A stretch of DNA of 64,000 nucleotides, from the NCBI GenBank assembly GCA_003988855.1, contig QYAI01000150.1, positions 62,001-126,000 on the forward strand. Direction: 5' to 3'. The position numbers and the translations under genes were made by a program. The notes below the pieces were generated by a model. It was given only the letters and a program-made list of their open reading frames with translations. It had not been told where the DNA came from and ran no database searches. Of the stretch, positions 1 to 10,023 are shown piece after piece; within the stretch, counting starts at the first letter, position 1; each line of letters starts with the position of its first letter. Source of the DNA: Arachnopeziza araneosa (Eukaryota > Ascomycota > Leotiomycetes > Helotiales > Arachnopezizaceae).

Positions 1-3000
1 TTGTGTCATTGGCTGATTGTCAGGAAGGGAAGCTGGAGTTTGACTTCTTGATGTTGACCGTGATTTGGATGGTGGTAGAATTGGAGTGTTCTTCTTTGAG
101 ATAAGCTTCAATGGAACGGCTTTGGCTTTGATTTCAGATGCAGACTTGGTTGCTGCGTCCTTTTCCTTTTCCCTGGCGTCTCTCTGAGCTTTGGTAGTCA
201 AGGTCAACGTGATTTTCTTCATGTTCGAGGTGAGATCGTCAATATCAGAAGTACGTGATGTTGGTTCCGTTTTTGGCAAATTTGTGTCATTTTCTGGTTT
301 GATGGTTTGTTCCACAGCTCCATTAGTTCCATGTTCTCCATTCAGATGTTCTCCATTAAGAGGTGATTTACGTCGAACTCGGGAAGTCTTTGGTACCTCG
401 GGCTTTCTTTGAGCTGGTGCTCTGGTTTTCTTCACGACAACTGGAGGTATTGAGTGGCCACGGGAACTCATTGATGAGTCTGGACGAACACTTTGAGATG
501 TAGTTGATCTCTGGAAGTGAGACATGCCGTTGGAAGGTTGTCGCATGTTGCCATTCGCATAAGGAGCCTCTGATGTCGTAGATCCCGTTGCAGAGGCTGA
601 ACTGAGACGACGACTAGATTGACTCGTTGGCATTGCGTAGCCAGGTTCAGGTTTGGGAGTTGTGCTTCTTGCAACAGCCTTTAAAAAGTCAGCGATTTCA
701 AAATTTTGGGACTGATCAGATCTCACATTTTCGGCTGCAACGATAGCAGCGCCTGCAACAGTCTTGCGGCGATTGGCTTTAGAGAGAGGCTTCTTAATTT
801 CATCTTCTTCAATAGATCCGACGAGGGCCTTCGCAGGTCTTCGTGTTCTCAAGGCCATGCGTTGTCCGGCAGGCTCAGTATTTGCTTCTGGTAATGCCGT
901 CGGTGGTGTTAGAATTGATTGGCGATCTCTTCGCGCACGAGTTGCTTCCGCCGAAAGATCTTCTGGCTTACAACTCTTGGTCTGACGATCATTTGGAATT
1001 AGGAGCTTGCTCAATTCGTATGCAGCGACTGTCCAGTCTACTTCTGGAGGCGGAGAATCTGCTCGAGACATCGGTCTAGAATGACCGTTGGTTGACATTC
1101 CTGAAAGAGATCGGCGGGCACTTGGGCTAGTGACTTTTGCAATGAAAGACTGTGTTGGAGAGGAGAAAGTTGGAGTAACTTCTCTGAGTTTCTTTGGTTC
1201 AGCAGGTGCCGGCGCGGGGTTGACGGCTGCATCGAGCTGCTCGAGGTAGGGTAGTGACCACCATGACGGATTATATGTTTGAGCTCCAAGAGTCACAGTG
1301 TTCTCGACACCATCTTTCAATCCGGTAAAAGCCCCAATCTTCTGTACCATTTCGTACGCTAAGCCATTGGGACTGATCTCTTTGCTGATAATGATCGGGT
1401 CTCCAGCAGCCATGCCACTAAGGTGACTGAAAACTCCAGTGCAGAGTGCTCGATCGCTATAACCACCTTCAAGAACACTAATAACCCGGCCCTCAGTAGC
1501 AGTTCCTTCTTCTCCAGCAAGCTTAACAACATCTCTTGTTAGACGAGCATAGAATTCAGTAGGGACATTAACCTTATGTCGCTGCATCCCAGAGCTTTCC
1601 CACTCGCTCGCATCGAAGCCCGCCGAGAGAAAGATGGCGCTCTTTGCTTTAGGTCCATTGGGATTCAATCGCAACCGTTCCGTTTGAGCCTTGAGGAAAT
1701 TCCGAGTCTTCTCAAGCAGTATAGAGTATTTATCTTCATACAGGCTCCAAAACTCAGCCTCACTCTTCCAAGGCTGGAGGTGGACATTCCAGATGCTCTG
1801 ACCATGAGCATTCTCAATACAGAGACTAGCATTCTTAACTTTTTCTTCGTCGCCCATCTCACAAGGGTATGAATTGATGTCATGTAAACTGAAATATCCG
1901 ATTGCGGTCTTCTTCCAAGGCAGTGCATTTTTGGGGGCACTGAAAGCGCGCTTGTTGTTATCCCAAGCAATGGATTGCGAACCGTCTCCATGATGCAGAT
2001 CAAAATCAATAATTGCCGCATGCGTCAAGCCATGAGCAAGCGCTGCATGGGAAATGCCAACATGAACGTTATTCACCCAACAAAATCCAGAAGGATAGCT
2101 TGCTGAGCAGTGATGTCCTGGAGGTCGAATTGCAATGAATGTCCGATGCGGACCTTTCCTGGTAGCTGCTCCTTGAAATACAGCATCTACTCCTTCACAT
2201 ATAGCTCCAAGTGCGCCTTCCATAGCGTTCAGAGACTCAGCACACAAATATAAATCACCTTCGTGGAACTTGGCTGGTGTGTCTTGGTCTGCACTACGAT
2301 TCATATCCGGTCGTGTCAGTTCTTTCCCATTCATGGCGAGCCGAGCTTCTGCATTATCACACATGATCTTTAACTCTTCCATCCATTTGACTCCATGTAC
2401 ATTCGTAACAGCTTGTGATGTAAGAGCAAGTCGGCGCGTGGTCCTTTGGATCCGGAATGGCATTGTAGGGATTGTAGATGGATCTTTGTCTGGATGCAAC
2501 GGGTGTTGTCCTTCGGCATGTCGCTCTCCAAGTCGTACATATGCGACTGATAAGCCGAGGATACTAGCATGAATGCGCTCCGGTCTCTCCACAATAGTAC
2601 TTAGAGAAGCTTTCGAAGTTCTAGGTCTTGAATACCGATGCCCATAGCAGGAATCATGTAGAATCACAATCGTATCTGCATTCTTCGATGACTCTTCCTC
2701 ACTATTGTGTATATCAAGTTCAGACTTGAAGTAATTGCTTGCAATAGATGCAGCTGTGTGCTTTGGTGGAGGAGGGGTCGTGTCCTCTTCAACGAGGGCT
2801 TGTTTTCCAACCATGGCTGACGCATTCGTAAACTGCGCTGCAGAAGTTCTTCGTGCAGGCGATGATCTTGAGGGCGTCACACCACCTATTCCGTGTGAGG
2901 AATTCATCGATGCTTTTCGTAACAGCGTTGGTGTTGAAGAGCGCGAATTCTGGCTCATTGCGCTCGGAGATCGATGGAGGGGACTTCGTGGAAGAGGAAA

Positions 3001-3210
3001 GCTACCATTTGAAGAGTTGTTCCTTTGTAATAGTGATCGCGCGGGTGATCCAGGACCAGATTGTGGCGAAGAAGCTGGTAGAGGCGTCATAGATGCTGTA
3101 CTGACCGAAAGACGTTTGAGTGAATGCGCAACTGATGTTTGGCCATTGTTTGTTGACTGTGACGTCGGAGGTTGCCCCTGAATCCGATTGACTTGAAGGG
3201 ATTCCGACAT
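1..3210 (-). CDS. HOS3: Hos3-type histone deacetylase (3' end outside window)
   Basis: One uninterrupted minus-strand frame runs from ATG at 3210 to the window edge, about 1070 residues without a stop; the C-terminus is missing. Residues 1-160 are Ser/Thr/Pro-rich and probably disordered. The deacetylase domain spans roughly 165-600. Visible active-site motifs are RPPGHHCS with the His pair at 366-367, DFDLHHGDG with the metal-ligand Asp404 and His406, SAGFDA with Asp533, and LEGGYSD with the transition-state Tyr584. The arrangement, including GFCWVNNVHV after the His pair, is that of fungal Hos3 (HosB in Aspergillus), a zinc-dependent class II enzyme that removes acetyl groups from histone lysines. 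The tail after 600 is long, basic and Ser-rich. An in-frame TGA just upstream supports the chosen start. The family is known; the histone substrate is inferred. Confidence 0.93.
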   Translation of the reverse strand, partial: MSESLQVNRIQGQPPTSQSTNNGQTSVAHSLKRLSVSTASMTPLPASSPQSGPGSPARSLLQRNNSSNGSFPLPRSPLHRSPSAMSQNSRSSTPTLLRKASMNSSHGIGGVTPSRSSPARRTSAAQFTNASAMVGKQALVEEDTTPPPPKHTAASIASNYFKSELDIHNSEEESSKNADTIVILHDSCYGHRYSRPRTSKASLSTIVERPERIHASILGLSVAYVRLGERHAEGQHPLHPDKDPSTIPTMPFRIQRTTRRLALTSQAVTNVHGVKWMEELKIMCDNAEARLAMNGKELTRPDMNRSADQDTPAKFHEGDLYLCAESLNAMEGALGAICEGVDAVFQGAATRKGPHRTFIAIRPPGHHCSASYPSGFCWVNNVHVGISHAALAHGLTHAAIIDFDLHHGDGSQSIAWDNNKRAFSAPKNALPWKKTAIGYFSLHDINSYPCEMGDEEKVKNASLCIENAHGQSIWNVHLQPWKSEAEFWSLYEDKYSILLEKTRNFLKAQTERLRLNPNGPKAKSAIFLSAGFDASEWESSGMQRHKVNVPTEFYARLTRDVVKLAGEEGTATEGRVISVLEGGYSDRALCTGVFSHLSGMAAGDPIIISKEISPNGLAYEMVQKIGAFTGLKDGVENTVTLGAQTYNPSWWSLPYLEQLDAAVNPAPAPAEPKKLREVTPTFSSPTQSFIAKVTSPSARRSLSGMSTNGHSRPMSRADSPPPEVDWTVAAYELSKLLIPNDRQTKSCKPEDLSAEATRARRDRQSILTPPTALPEANTEPAGQRMALRTRRPAKALVGSIEEDEIKKPLSKANRRKTVAGAAIVAAENVRSDQSQNFEIADFLKAVARSTTPKPEPGYAMPTSQSSRRLSSASATGSTTSEAPYANGNMRQPSNGMSHFQRSTTSQSVRPDSSMSSRGHSIPPVVVKKTRAPAQRKPEVPKTSRVRRKSPLNGEHLNGEHGTNGAVEQTIKPENDTNLPKTEPTSRTSDIDDLTSNMKKITLTLTTKAQRDAREKEKDAATKSASEIKAKAVPLKLISKKNTPILPPSKSRSTSRSQTPASLPDNQPMTQ

Positions 3211-3710
3211 TATGACTTTGAGGCTCCAAAGAGCTCAGGCGTCACCAAATTGGGTGAAGTTTATCTCGAAACCGATTTCTTCTCGCTTTGAAGAGCCTAT
3301 GACGATGATGAAGCCAAATATTTGTTTGGTATCCCACCAGAAACACGCGTGCTGCATCCACTAACGCGCCTAATCCCTGCAAATCGGCCTTATGTGACCA
3401 CGATATCACAAGTTATGGTAACAAGTTATGTTTCCACAAGTTATGCTTAGCCAATCATGGATATTGGAATTTTGGTAGAAGGTCTAGTTTGCCAATTCCA
3501 CCAAATCAGAAATGTCAACAACAAATATCGCCTCTGGTATAAAATCATCTATCTTTGGCTATTTACCTGATCTATAAAAAAGGGAAAGGGTCTACTTAGA
3601 ATCGACATTGACGACGCTTGTAAAACCGCTGGCTTCACGTGAAATATACCCAAGTAGGGTTTGCCTCCTAATTGGGTATCTATTTTTATTTGATCCATGA
3701 TTTCATAACT
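3211..3710. other. intergenic, 5' region of the deacetylase gene
   Basis: Non-coding spacer between two minus-strand genes. It must hold the HOS3-type promoter and the 3' UTR of the tRNA-ribosyltransferase gene. I see no ORF, repeat or RNA gene. A pyrimidine-rich and A-rich stretch lies at about 3570-3600. Confidence 0.6.
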
Positions 3711-5029
3711 CTAATCTTCCATCAAATCCACACCCACAGTTAGCAACGCCTCAATAGCCCAGTCTGGGTATTTTGACTTGTCTCCTCTATGTTGGTGAGC
3801 AAAGAATTGCTTCAAGAAAGCTGGATATCTATCCTCGATAATGGCTTGACGAACGCTTCTCATCAGAGCCAGTTGATACCAGACATTGTGTATGGTAAGT
3901 AGGTGAGCACCGACAGTCTCCTTAGCTGCAAGGTGATGCACAAATGCTCGAGTTATACCAATACCCCCTTCTCCCGTTCGACAGCACACACAACCGCAGC
4001 CTTCTTCAACAGGTCCAAAATCGCTTGCATATCTCGCATTCCGGAGATTCAAAACTCCATGCTTTGTGATAGCATTACCGAACCTCGCAGTCCTCGTCGG
4101 CCAGACACAATCGAACATGTCAGCACCTAAAGCGACACTTACGACAAGATCTTCAGGGTATCCAATTCCCATGACATATCTAGGCTTCATTTCAGGTAGT
4201 AAACTCGTGCATGTGTTCACAACTCGGCAATAATCAGCCTTGGCCTCTCCACCACTCAGGCCGCCAATGGCAATACCAGGTGTACCTCTAGCAACCATTT
4301 CTTTGCAGCACTCCTTCCGCATTTCGAGATCCAGCCCACCTTGTATAATACAAAACAGATTCTGTGTGGTTGGCTTCGCATGGGCTGCAATACAACGATC
4401 TAACCACCGAACACTTCGTTCCATGGCTTCCCGCATTCTCTTCGCATCTGGGGATGTCGTTACTAGGACGTCGTCCAATTGCATGATGATATCGCTACCA
4501 ATCGTGTTCTGCAAAGCGATAGAATGTTCGGGTGTAAGAAGCATAGGGGATCCGTCATGGGGACTGAGAAATCGTACCCCTTCCTCTGTAATGTTCGCCA
4601 GTTTCAGCAAACTGACCATCTGAAAGCTAAACAGATTAGCTTATGCCTTGATCGCAGATCTGAGAACGCACCCTCCGCTGTCAGTCAAAATATTGTGATT
4701 CCATCCTTGGAACTTATGTGCCCCTCCAACCTTGTCCAGTACTTCTTGCCCAGGCTTCAAGCCAAGATGATACGTGTTATTTAGGCAAATTCGACACCCT
4801 GTCTCTTCGAGCTGTTGCGGCGTAAGACCTTTCAACGACGCCTGTGTCGCAACTGGCATGAAGAGGGGTAATTGTACTGGTCCATGAGGAAGAGTCAAAT
4901 TTGCGGCTCGAGCTTTTGTTGTCTATAATAGTGGTTAGCTGGCTACAAACACTAACATTTAATACTTACGGAACATCGTGCTATCAGATCAAACGTCAAT
5001 GCCGAGTGCATCGGCGCTCTTACTGCCAT
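3711..5029 (-). CDS. QTRT1: queuine tRNA-ribosyltransferase, catalytic subunit
   Basis: Three exons on the minus strand: 5029-4970, 4922-4672 and 4626-3711, separated by introns of 47 and 45 bp with GTAAGT and GTGCGT donors. The product is 408 residues, the normal family length. It exchanges the wobble guanine (G34) of tRNAs with GUN anticodons for queuine. Visible motifs are LTDSGGFQ with catalytic Asp101, MQLDDV, the nucleophile region MFDCVWPTRTARFG with Asp276, and a zinc site formed by Cys314, Cys316, Cys319 and a His near 335. The N-terminal exon (20 residues) completes the conserved ARCSTTKARAANLTLPHG segment only after splicing, so the start at 5029 is well supported. Eukaryotic enzymes work with a QTRT2 partner, which is not in the window. 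Confidence 0.95.
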
Positions 5030-5639
5030 GTTGTACTATTCAGGGCAAGATTTCATTCAGCGACCCGAACTTTGAGAGAGCTTATGTAAGCACTTTTCGG
5101 CTCTGCACCAGTGCATATTTCGCCAAGGCTTCGCTCTAAACTTTTTGGGGGTTCCTGGATACTGAGCCAAGACAAGGTTTTCCCTGCGAAATCATTTATA
5201 ATTTGGATACGGAGTAAAAGTCACAAGGATCGGCTGTCGACTCTGAGATGCAGTTCAAACCACCCAGAGTTGTTCGAGAGATTGCGCGTCTGCTTTGTTG
5301 TTCAAGAGGTAGTTCCGGCTCTAGCAGACTCCACCGTCTCACCATATTATTGTATTCAGCACTTGGTCACAATGTACTTGTATAACTTAGTCAACCAGGC
5401 TTACCAATCAGTCTGCAAAATTTCAAACAATGGTCGAGATAGCTTCGTTTGAACCCCACTCCTTGCTCAGCTTGCCGATTCCTACAGAGTTCAGTGCCTC
5501 ATTAATGTTCATTTCAGATTCGCTGACTTCGTGGGATATCTTTAGAGATAAAGTCAATCTTACCTTCGAGCTTAATTCCTCTTCGACGAAATCTATAGAT
5601 CTCGCGCGATCGTAGGTCGAATGATGCGTTAAATTACAT
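5030..5639. other. anonymous spacer
   Basis: Upstream region of the tRNA-ribosyltransferase gene. Short ORFs here have no recognisable domain and no supporting splice structure. Confidence 0.4.
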
Positions 5640-7040
5640 GAAAGCTGCCATATTGGAAAGCTCGACTTCCAACGAGAGCGTTGCATATCCCAATCTGAGC
5701 CAGGCCTCTAATGAGAAAGTGGCATCATATAACGTACTCTGCTGGTACTGGGGCAACTTCAGTTCGCTGTCCAAGGGAATCCTACGCTATCGCAAAGATT
5801 AGAGGGAATTCCGTTTCTCGGCTAGCAAAAAGCCTGTTCGGATCCAACTATTCTCAATACGGACCTTGATGTTGACGACGTTTGCGCTGGCAGCCTTGCA
5901 TCATTTAAGACGATCTATATGATGGAGGCAAAGTAATGAAACATGGCCCACATTCGTAATCATCGCTGATGATGCCAAAACTGAAGAGAAGACATCTCGG
6001 CCCACGAGATGAACGTGCACATATTTCCATTAAGGCACCCCCGTCCCACACTAAATGGCGCTAATAGAAATATCAGCTCATTTATGCAGGAATATTTGAG
6101 CCAGGAACTGGAATCAAATATCCGTTTTCTCCCGTGTGGAGATAATCAATCAAACTCCACAGAGCAGGGCCAATCATATCTACCATTACTTTATACGCAA
6201 ATGTAGGATTTTCGAGAAGATATCATGAGCCCTCGAACTTTATATCCTTCTACAGCGAAGATGAAATTGGATTGCCGGATCTTTGCAAGGGAAGTTCTCT
6301 ACGTCTCTGACTCGATACCTGGCCAACATTTACAACCGCGAAAATTATAAACACAAAGACGGGAGATTGGTAGAAACCATTTGGGGCATTTACAAGAGGA
6401 ATCTTGCACTCGAGGATCGACTGTCAGAACTTCTAGGATTGCCGCCTCTATGGAGGTATGCTCCTGATGAAAGCCTCTGTGGTCTCTGGGAGCAAAACTT
6501 TGTCCGGAGACTAGTATGGATGGTCCCTCACATTAAAACTCTATGTCGTTCGATATCAGAGGCATCTGTAATCTCTAGGATGACTTCTCGTTACGTTTCC
6601 TACTGGGATGACAGTAACAGCGCTGAGCTTCTGGGTATCAATTCCCAGAAGATGACATTGAACGGCCTAATCCGACTGTATGGACCTAGGAGCCGTAGAC
6701 GACCTATTCTAAACTCTACGTTAATGTCCTCAAGTTTCAAAGTTGTACGTCAAAGACGAGTTCCACATATTGCTCACTGGATGTCGCTGGTCGATCTGAA
6801 GCAGCGTCGTTGCCGAGTATATCGCGCTAGGATAGCCCGAACGAGTTGTTCGCTCAGAGAAATCGTGTCTCTTTGGATGCAATTTTTGTCACTGGTTCAT
6901 GATTCTCTGAAGTTTCAGAGAATACAGTGCAACACAAGACATTTAACAGTTTTATGGTGGCCTAGGTGGGTGACCCCAAGACTTCGTTGGCAGAATCCCA
7001 AGCAGAGCTTGATTGGGCAGGCGGTGGGTCAGTAATCAGC
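5640..7040 (+). pseudogene. decayed HET-domain gene
   Basis: Fragments typical of heterokaryon-incompatibility (HET) proteins lie in order on the plus strand but in different frames. A weak match to the YxxLSYCWG motif is near 5720. Around 6207-6290 (frame 3) the string MSPRTLYPS matches the LSPRTLHF region. From about 6340 (frame 1) comes a segment reading IYKRNLALEDRLSELLGL, then APDESLCGLWEQNFVRRLVW, which correspond to the post-HET region before the usual PSWSWAS motif, which is lost. Further on, GLIRLYGP resembles the strand after that motif. In-frame stops and frame changes separate the pieces. HET proteins trigger cell death on non-self fusion; this copy cannot encode one. The single 250-codon ORF at 6283-7035 is a fragment of it. 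Confidence 0.5.
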
Positions 7041-7695
7041 TCCATCCTGGCTCCATTGATTTCTGAGATGCATTCTCACCTTCTCCACGATCTCTGTTCA
7101 GGGATTTGCCTCGTCAATCGTCTATTTCCAGAAGAAAATTTTTGCCCTTAATAAATTTTTCCAACTTCTCGTGTCCATGCGAAAAGGTTTATTTCATCCA
7201 AACCAGCGACTGCGCCCGACTCCCACGAAGTCAGGCCACATTTACAATATGCGGGGGTATCTAGGGCGCGAACCATTCTCCTTTCTTCCAAGGCCGACAA
7301 TTTTTTCAAGGATCTTCGCTGCATCTTCAAAGTTTATTCCCATCATCGGGCACTGGTACGCCCTCCTGACAACGCACTCGCTCCCGTGTCCTATATCGCA
7401 GGAAAGAATACGTATAAAGGCTTAGTATACTCTATCATCTCTCCTTGATTGGAGATTTTTCTGAGTCACGAAGCATGCTCAAGTGGCCCATTTTAGACTT
7501 TCTATGCACCAAATATCTTGTCTATGGGATGCCAAGGTGTCCTTCCTAGCCTTGCAAAGCTCCATAAGTACGAGCACAGCTGCCTAGAACTAATCACTCC
7601 TTTACTATTCGAACCTCTCGGATTTGAATCGATAAGAGACCTAATCGGAGATACCTTACTTTTCACTTGTCACTCTTCACGAGCAGAACACTGGA
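7041..7695. other. spacer without recognisable genes
   Basis: Short ORFs only; no domain, repeat or RNA recognised. It contains the presumed promoter of the 2EXR gene that follows. Confidence 0.4.
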
Positions 7696-8517
7696 ATGTT
7701 TCGCGATATGGCTATGGCAGATATGCCATTGGATTGCTGCACAAGGCTACCTGAACTGCTTCCAACACCCTCCATATTGTTCAACATGATGCCAGCGCCA
7801 TTTTCATCCCCATTGCCGGTTCAAATTCCGATCTTGACTAGCTTCCTTCTTTTCCCAGGCCTCCCATTCGAGATTCGTCTGCATATATTTCGCCTTTCTC
7901 TACCTCGTCGAGTGCTCACAGTCTCCTACCATTCTAAGGAGGATCAGTTCATAACCACCACATCACCTCCTAGCCTTCTTTGTGTGTCTCGTGAAGCAAG
8001 GCTGGCTACGTTGCAAGTCTACAAACTGTCATTTGGTACCGTTGCTACCCGACCGCGAATATATTTCAACCCCTACCTCGATACACTATATTTGCCACGA
8101 CAGGGAGATATGGGCTACGATGAAAATTTCAGGGACTTCAAGAGGATACTGGCAGACGACTCTGGCTTGATGAACGAGTTGCGGCGCGTGGCCGTCGATC
8201 ATGTCGATCTTGACATTAAGCGACCATGGGAAAGCTACAACAAGGCATCATTCCTTCGTGGATTCAAACAGCTAGAGGACATCATACTTGTTTTGGACAA
8301 TGGCAGCAAGACTCAGACAATCCAATCTCAGCATGAGGGTTTACGATTCACAGCACCAATGCTGGGCCCAGAGCAGCAACTCAAGATGTGGTGGTACTTT
8401 CGACAAGGATTTACTGCCGAAGAAGCTTTACTGGCAGAGGTTTGTGCTGAGATGGGAACCGATTATGAAGCCTTCACCCTTCCAGCAGTCCGGATATTTG
8501 GGAAGGAGGGGTCCTGA
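7696..8517 (+). CDS. 2EXR-domain protein
   Basis: Single-exon ORF of 273 residues. From about residue 50 the sequence FLLFPGLPFEIRLHIFRLSLP followed by RRVLTV matches the opening of the fungal 2EXR domain, a family found in large numbers in Pezizomycotina and probably F-box-like in origin. A later SLLCVSREARLATL is the usual second conserved helix (consensus LLxVCRESRxxAL). The rest (FNPYLDTLYLP, then an FRDFKRIL region) also fits the family. Function is not known. A second possible start is the Met-Met at residues 31-32 (7786), close to the domain and as plausible as the first. No introns are needed. Confidence 0.8.
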   Translation: MFRDMAMADMPLDCCTRLPELLPTPSILFNMMPAPFSSPLPVQIPILTSFLLFPGLPFEIRLHIFRLSLPRRVLTVSYHSKEDQFITTTSPPSLLCVSREARLATLQVYKLSFGTVATRPRIYFNPYLDTLYLPRQGDMGYDENFRDFKRILADDSGLMNELRRVAVDHVDLDIKRPWESYNKASFLRGFKQLEDIILVLDNGSKTQTIQSQHEGLRFTAPMLGPEQQLKMWWYFRQGFTAEEALLAEVCAEMGTDYEAFTLPAVRIFGKEGS

Positions 8518-9750
8518 TATATATATGAGCATGCGGCGATGTTCTAGAATTTGTTATGATCGAATGAGTCGGCGGCCGAGCAAAATGGAGATTAGTCAGA
8601 GGACTCGGTGCTGCTGTAATGACTCAACCCAGTATTTCGATTTGGGAGCGAGAACTAATGCACGATTTTATGGATATCTCTTTTTGGTCCAACTTCTACT
8701 TTCCATTGTAAGATGAACGTTGTTCGATACGTGTATGGGAACGAGATTCATCTTCCGTGCCGTTACTGTATACTGATTGTCGAAAATCTCTTAGCTAACT
8801 AGTTAAGTCATTTACAATTAATGAAAGGATGAATATCCAATTTTTGATGCACGATGGAGATGCACCATATTGTGAGGAGGCAGTCTTTCTCCCCTGCAAA
8901 AGGTGTCACGACTCAGGCTCAGCTCATCAAGACTGCTGGCTCGGTACGCAATAGGAATCATCCTGCAGGACCGATTTTAAGAAGAGCATTCGGAGGATTT
9001 CCTAAAACCCTGTATCAACCTGGCTGCAATCATCCTCCGGATATGCGAACTCTCTGCATTGCATTGGCAGGATCGTACGTACAACTGCACACCATAGTGC
9101 ATGCTGTAAACCCATACCCACCGAACTTCTCACTCTTCAGACAATCCCGCATTATTCTCCGAGCCGAAAGCTAGGGAACAGCCGCTCTGGCACGCCCGCC
9201 GTTGATTCGCTCAGGCCCTCATACCCGTCCGCAACCGACCTAGCCGACTTCAGCAAAGTATCCGTCTCTATCCTCACTAGTTTCTTTAGTACCTTTCTTA
9301 ATCAATGCCCGAAGCCCTGCATTGCATCCCATCCAGGGGCCGGTTTGGGATCTCGGCCGGGACGCCCTGAAGACACGGGTATTATAGCCGCGGGGAGCTG
9401 ATTGGGAGAATCGTGAGCAGCTAAGAGAATAGCTTCATGAATGTTAGATTTCGTTGCAAGACGCACTTTTTAGTGCGAGGAGCTAAAATCGCAGACGTGC
9501 AACAGTAAATGAGCAGATCGCACGCTAAAGGGGAGCAAGGGGAGGTGGAGGAGAGGCCGAAGCTGCTAAGTGGTGAGGTGTGGAAGATTAGATGACACAG
9601 AGGGTTCAATTTGATAGAAAAGGATTTTTGCGACCGACAAGAATTTCATCAGCACGAACGATACGCTCTCTACAACTTTTCCCGAATGTTGGATGAAGAC
9701 AATATCACGATGGTTCACGTTGTTTACATGGACAGTTACCAAGAGATTGA
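8518..9750. other. spacer without recognisable genes
   Basis: Contains short ORFs (for instance 8854-9174) lacking any domain or codon pattern I trust. No RNA gene or transposon end was seen. Confidence 0.4.
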
Positions 9751-9765
9751 CCGAACGGGCGATAT

Positions 9766-9791
9766 CCTCCTCCTCCTCCTCCTCCTTCTCT
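9766..9791. repeat. CCT trinucleotide microsatellite
   Basis: An uninterrupted run of about seven CCT/TCC units, purine-rich on the minus strand. Confidence 0.85.
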
Positions 9792-9983
9792 CGAAAGTGA
9801 CGAATCTTGGCCTTATCAGAAGGTTGCGCCAACCAACCCAACGTGCACGCAACGTCTCAAACAGCCGTCGCATTATGGATCGCGGGACTCTTCACTAAAA
9901 GGGCTAGTTGTGCTATGGCTGCTCTCTGCTGTGCCTCCCGATCACTCATCCAAGCCGTGCGGTGGTGTCCAGCAGCACCGTGA

Positions 9984-10023
9984 CTCCCTCCTCCCTCCTC
10001 CCTCCTCCCTCCTCCCTCCTCCC
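9984..10023. repeat. 7-bp CTCCCTC tandem repeat, G-quadruplex-prone
   Basis: Nearly six perfect copies of the heptamer CTCCCTC. The minus strand reads GGGAGGAGGGAGGAGGG and onward, giving at least four GGG runs with short loops, the sequence requirement for a G-quadruplex. It sits in a gene-poor region, 0.15 kb after a CCT microsatellite. Confidence 0.85.

Noticed and set aside
6283..7035. 250-codon plus-strand ORF as an intact gene
   Set aside because: Only its first third resembles HET proteins, conserved motifs before it lie in another frame, and the end is out of frame with expected sequence.
8854..9174. 106-codon plus-strand ORF
   Set aside because: No domain, no signal peptide and no codon evidence; it lies in a gene-poor spacer.
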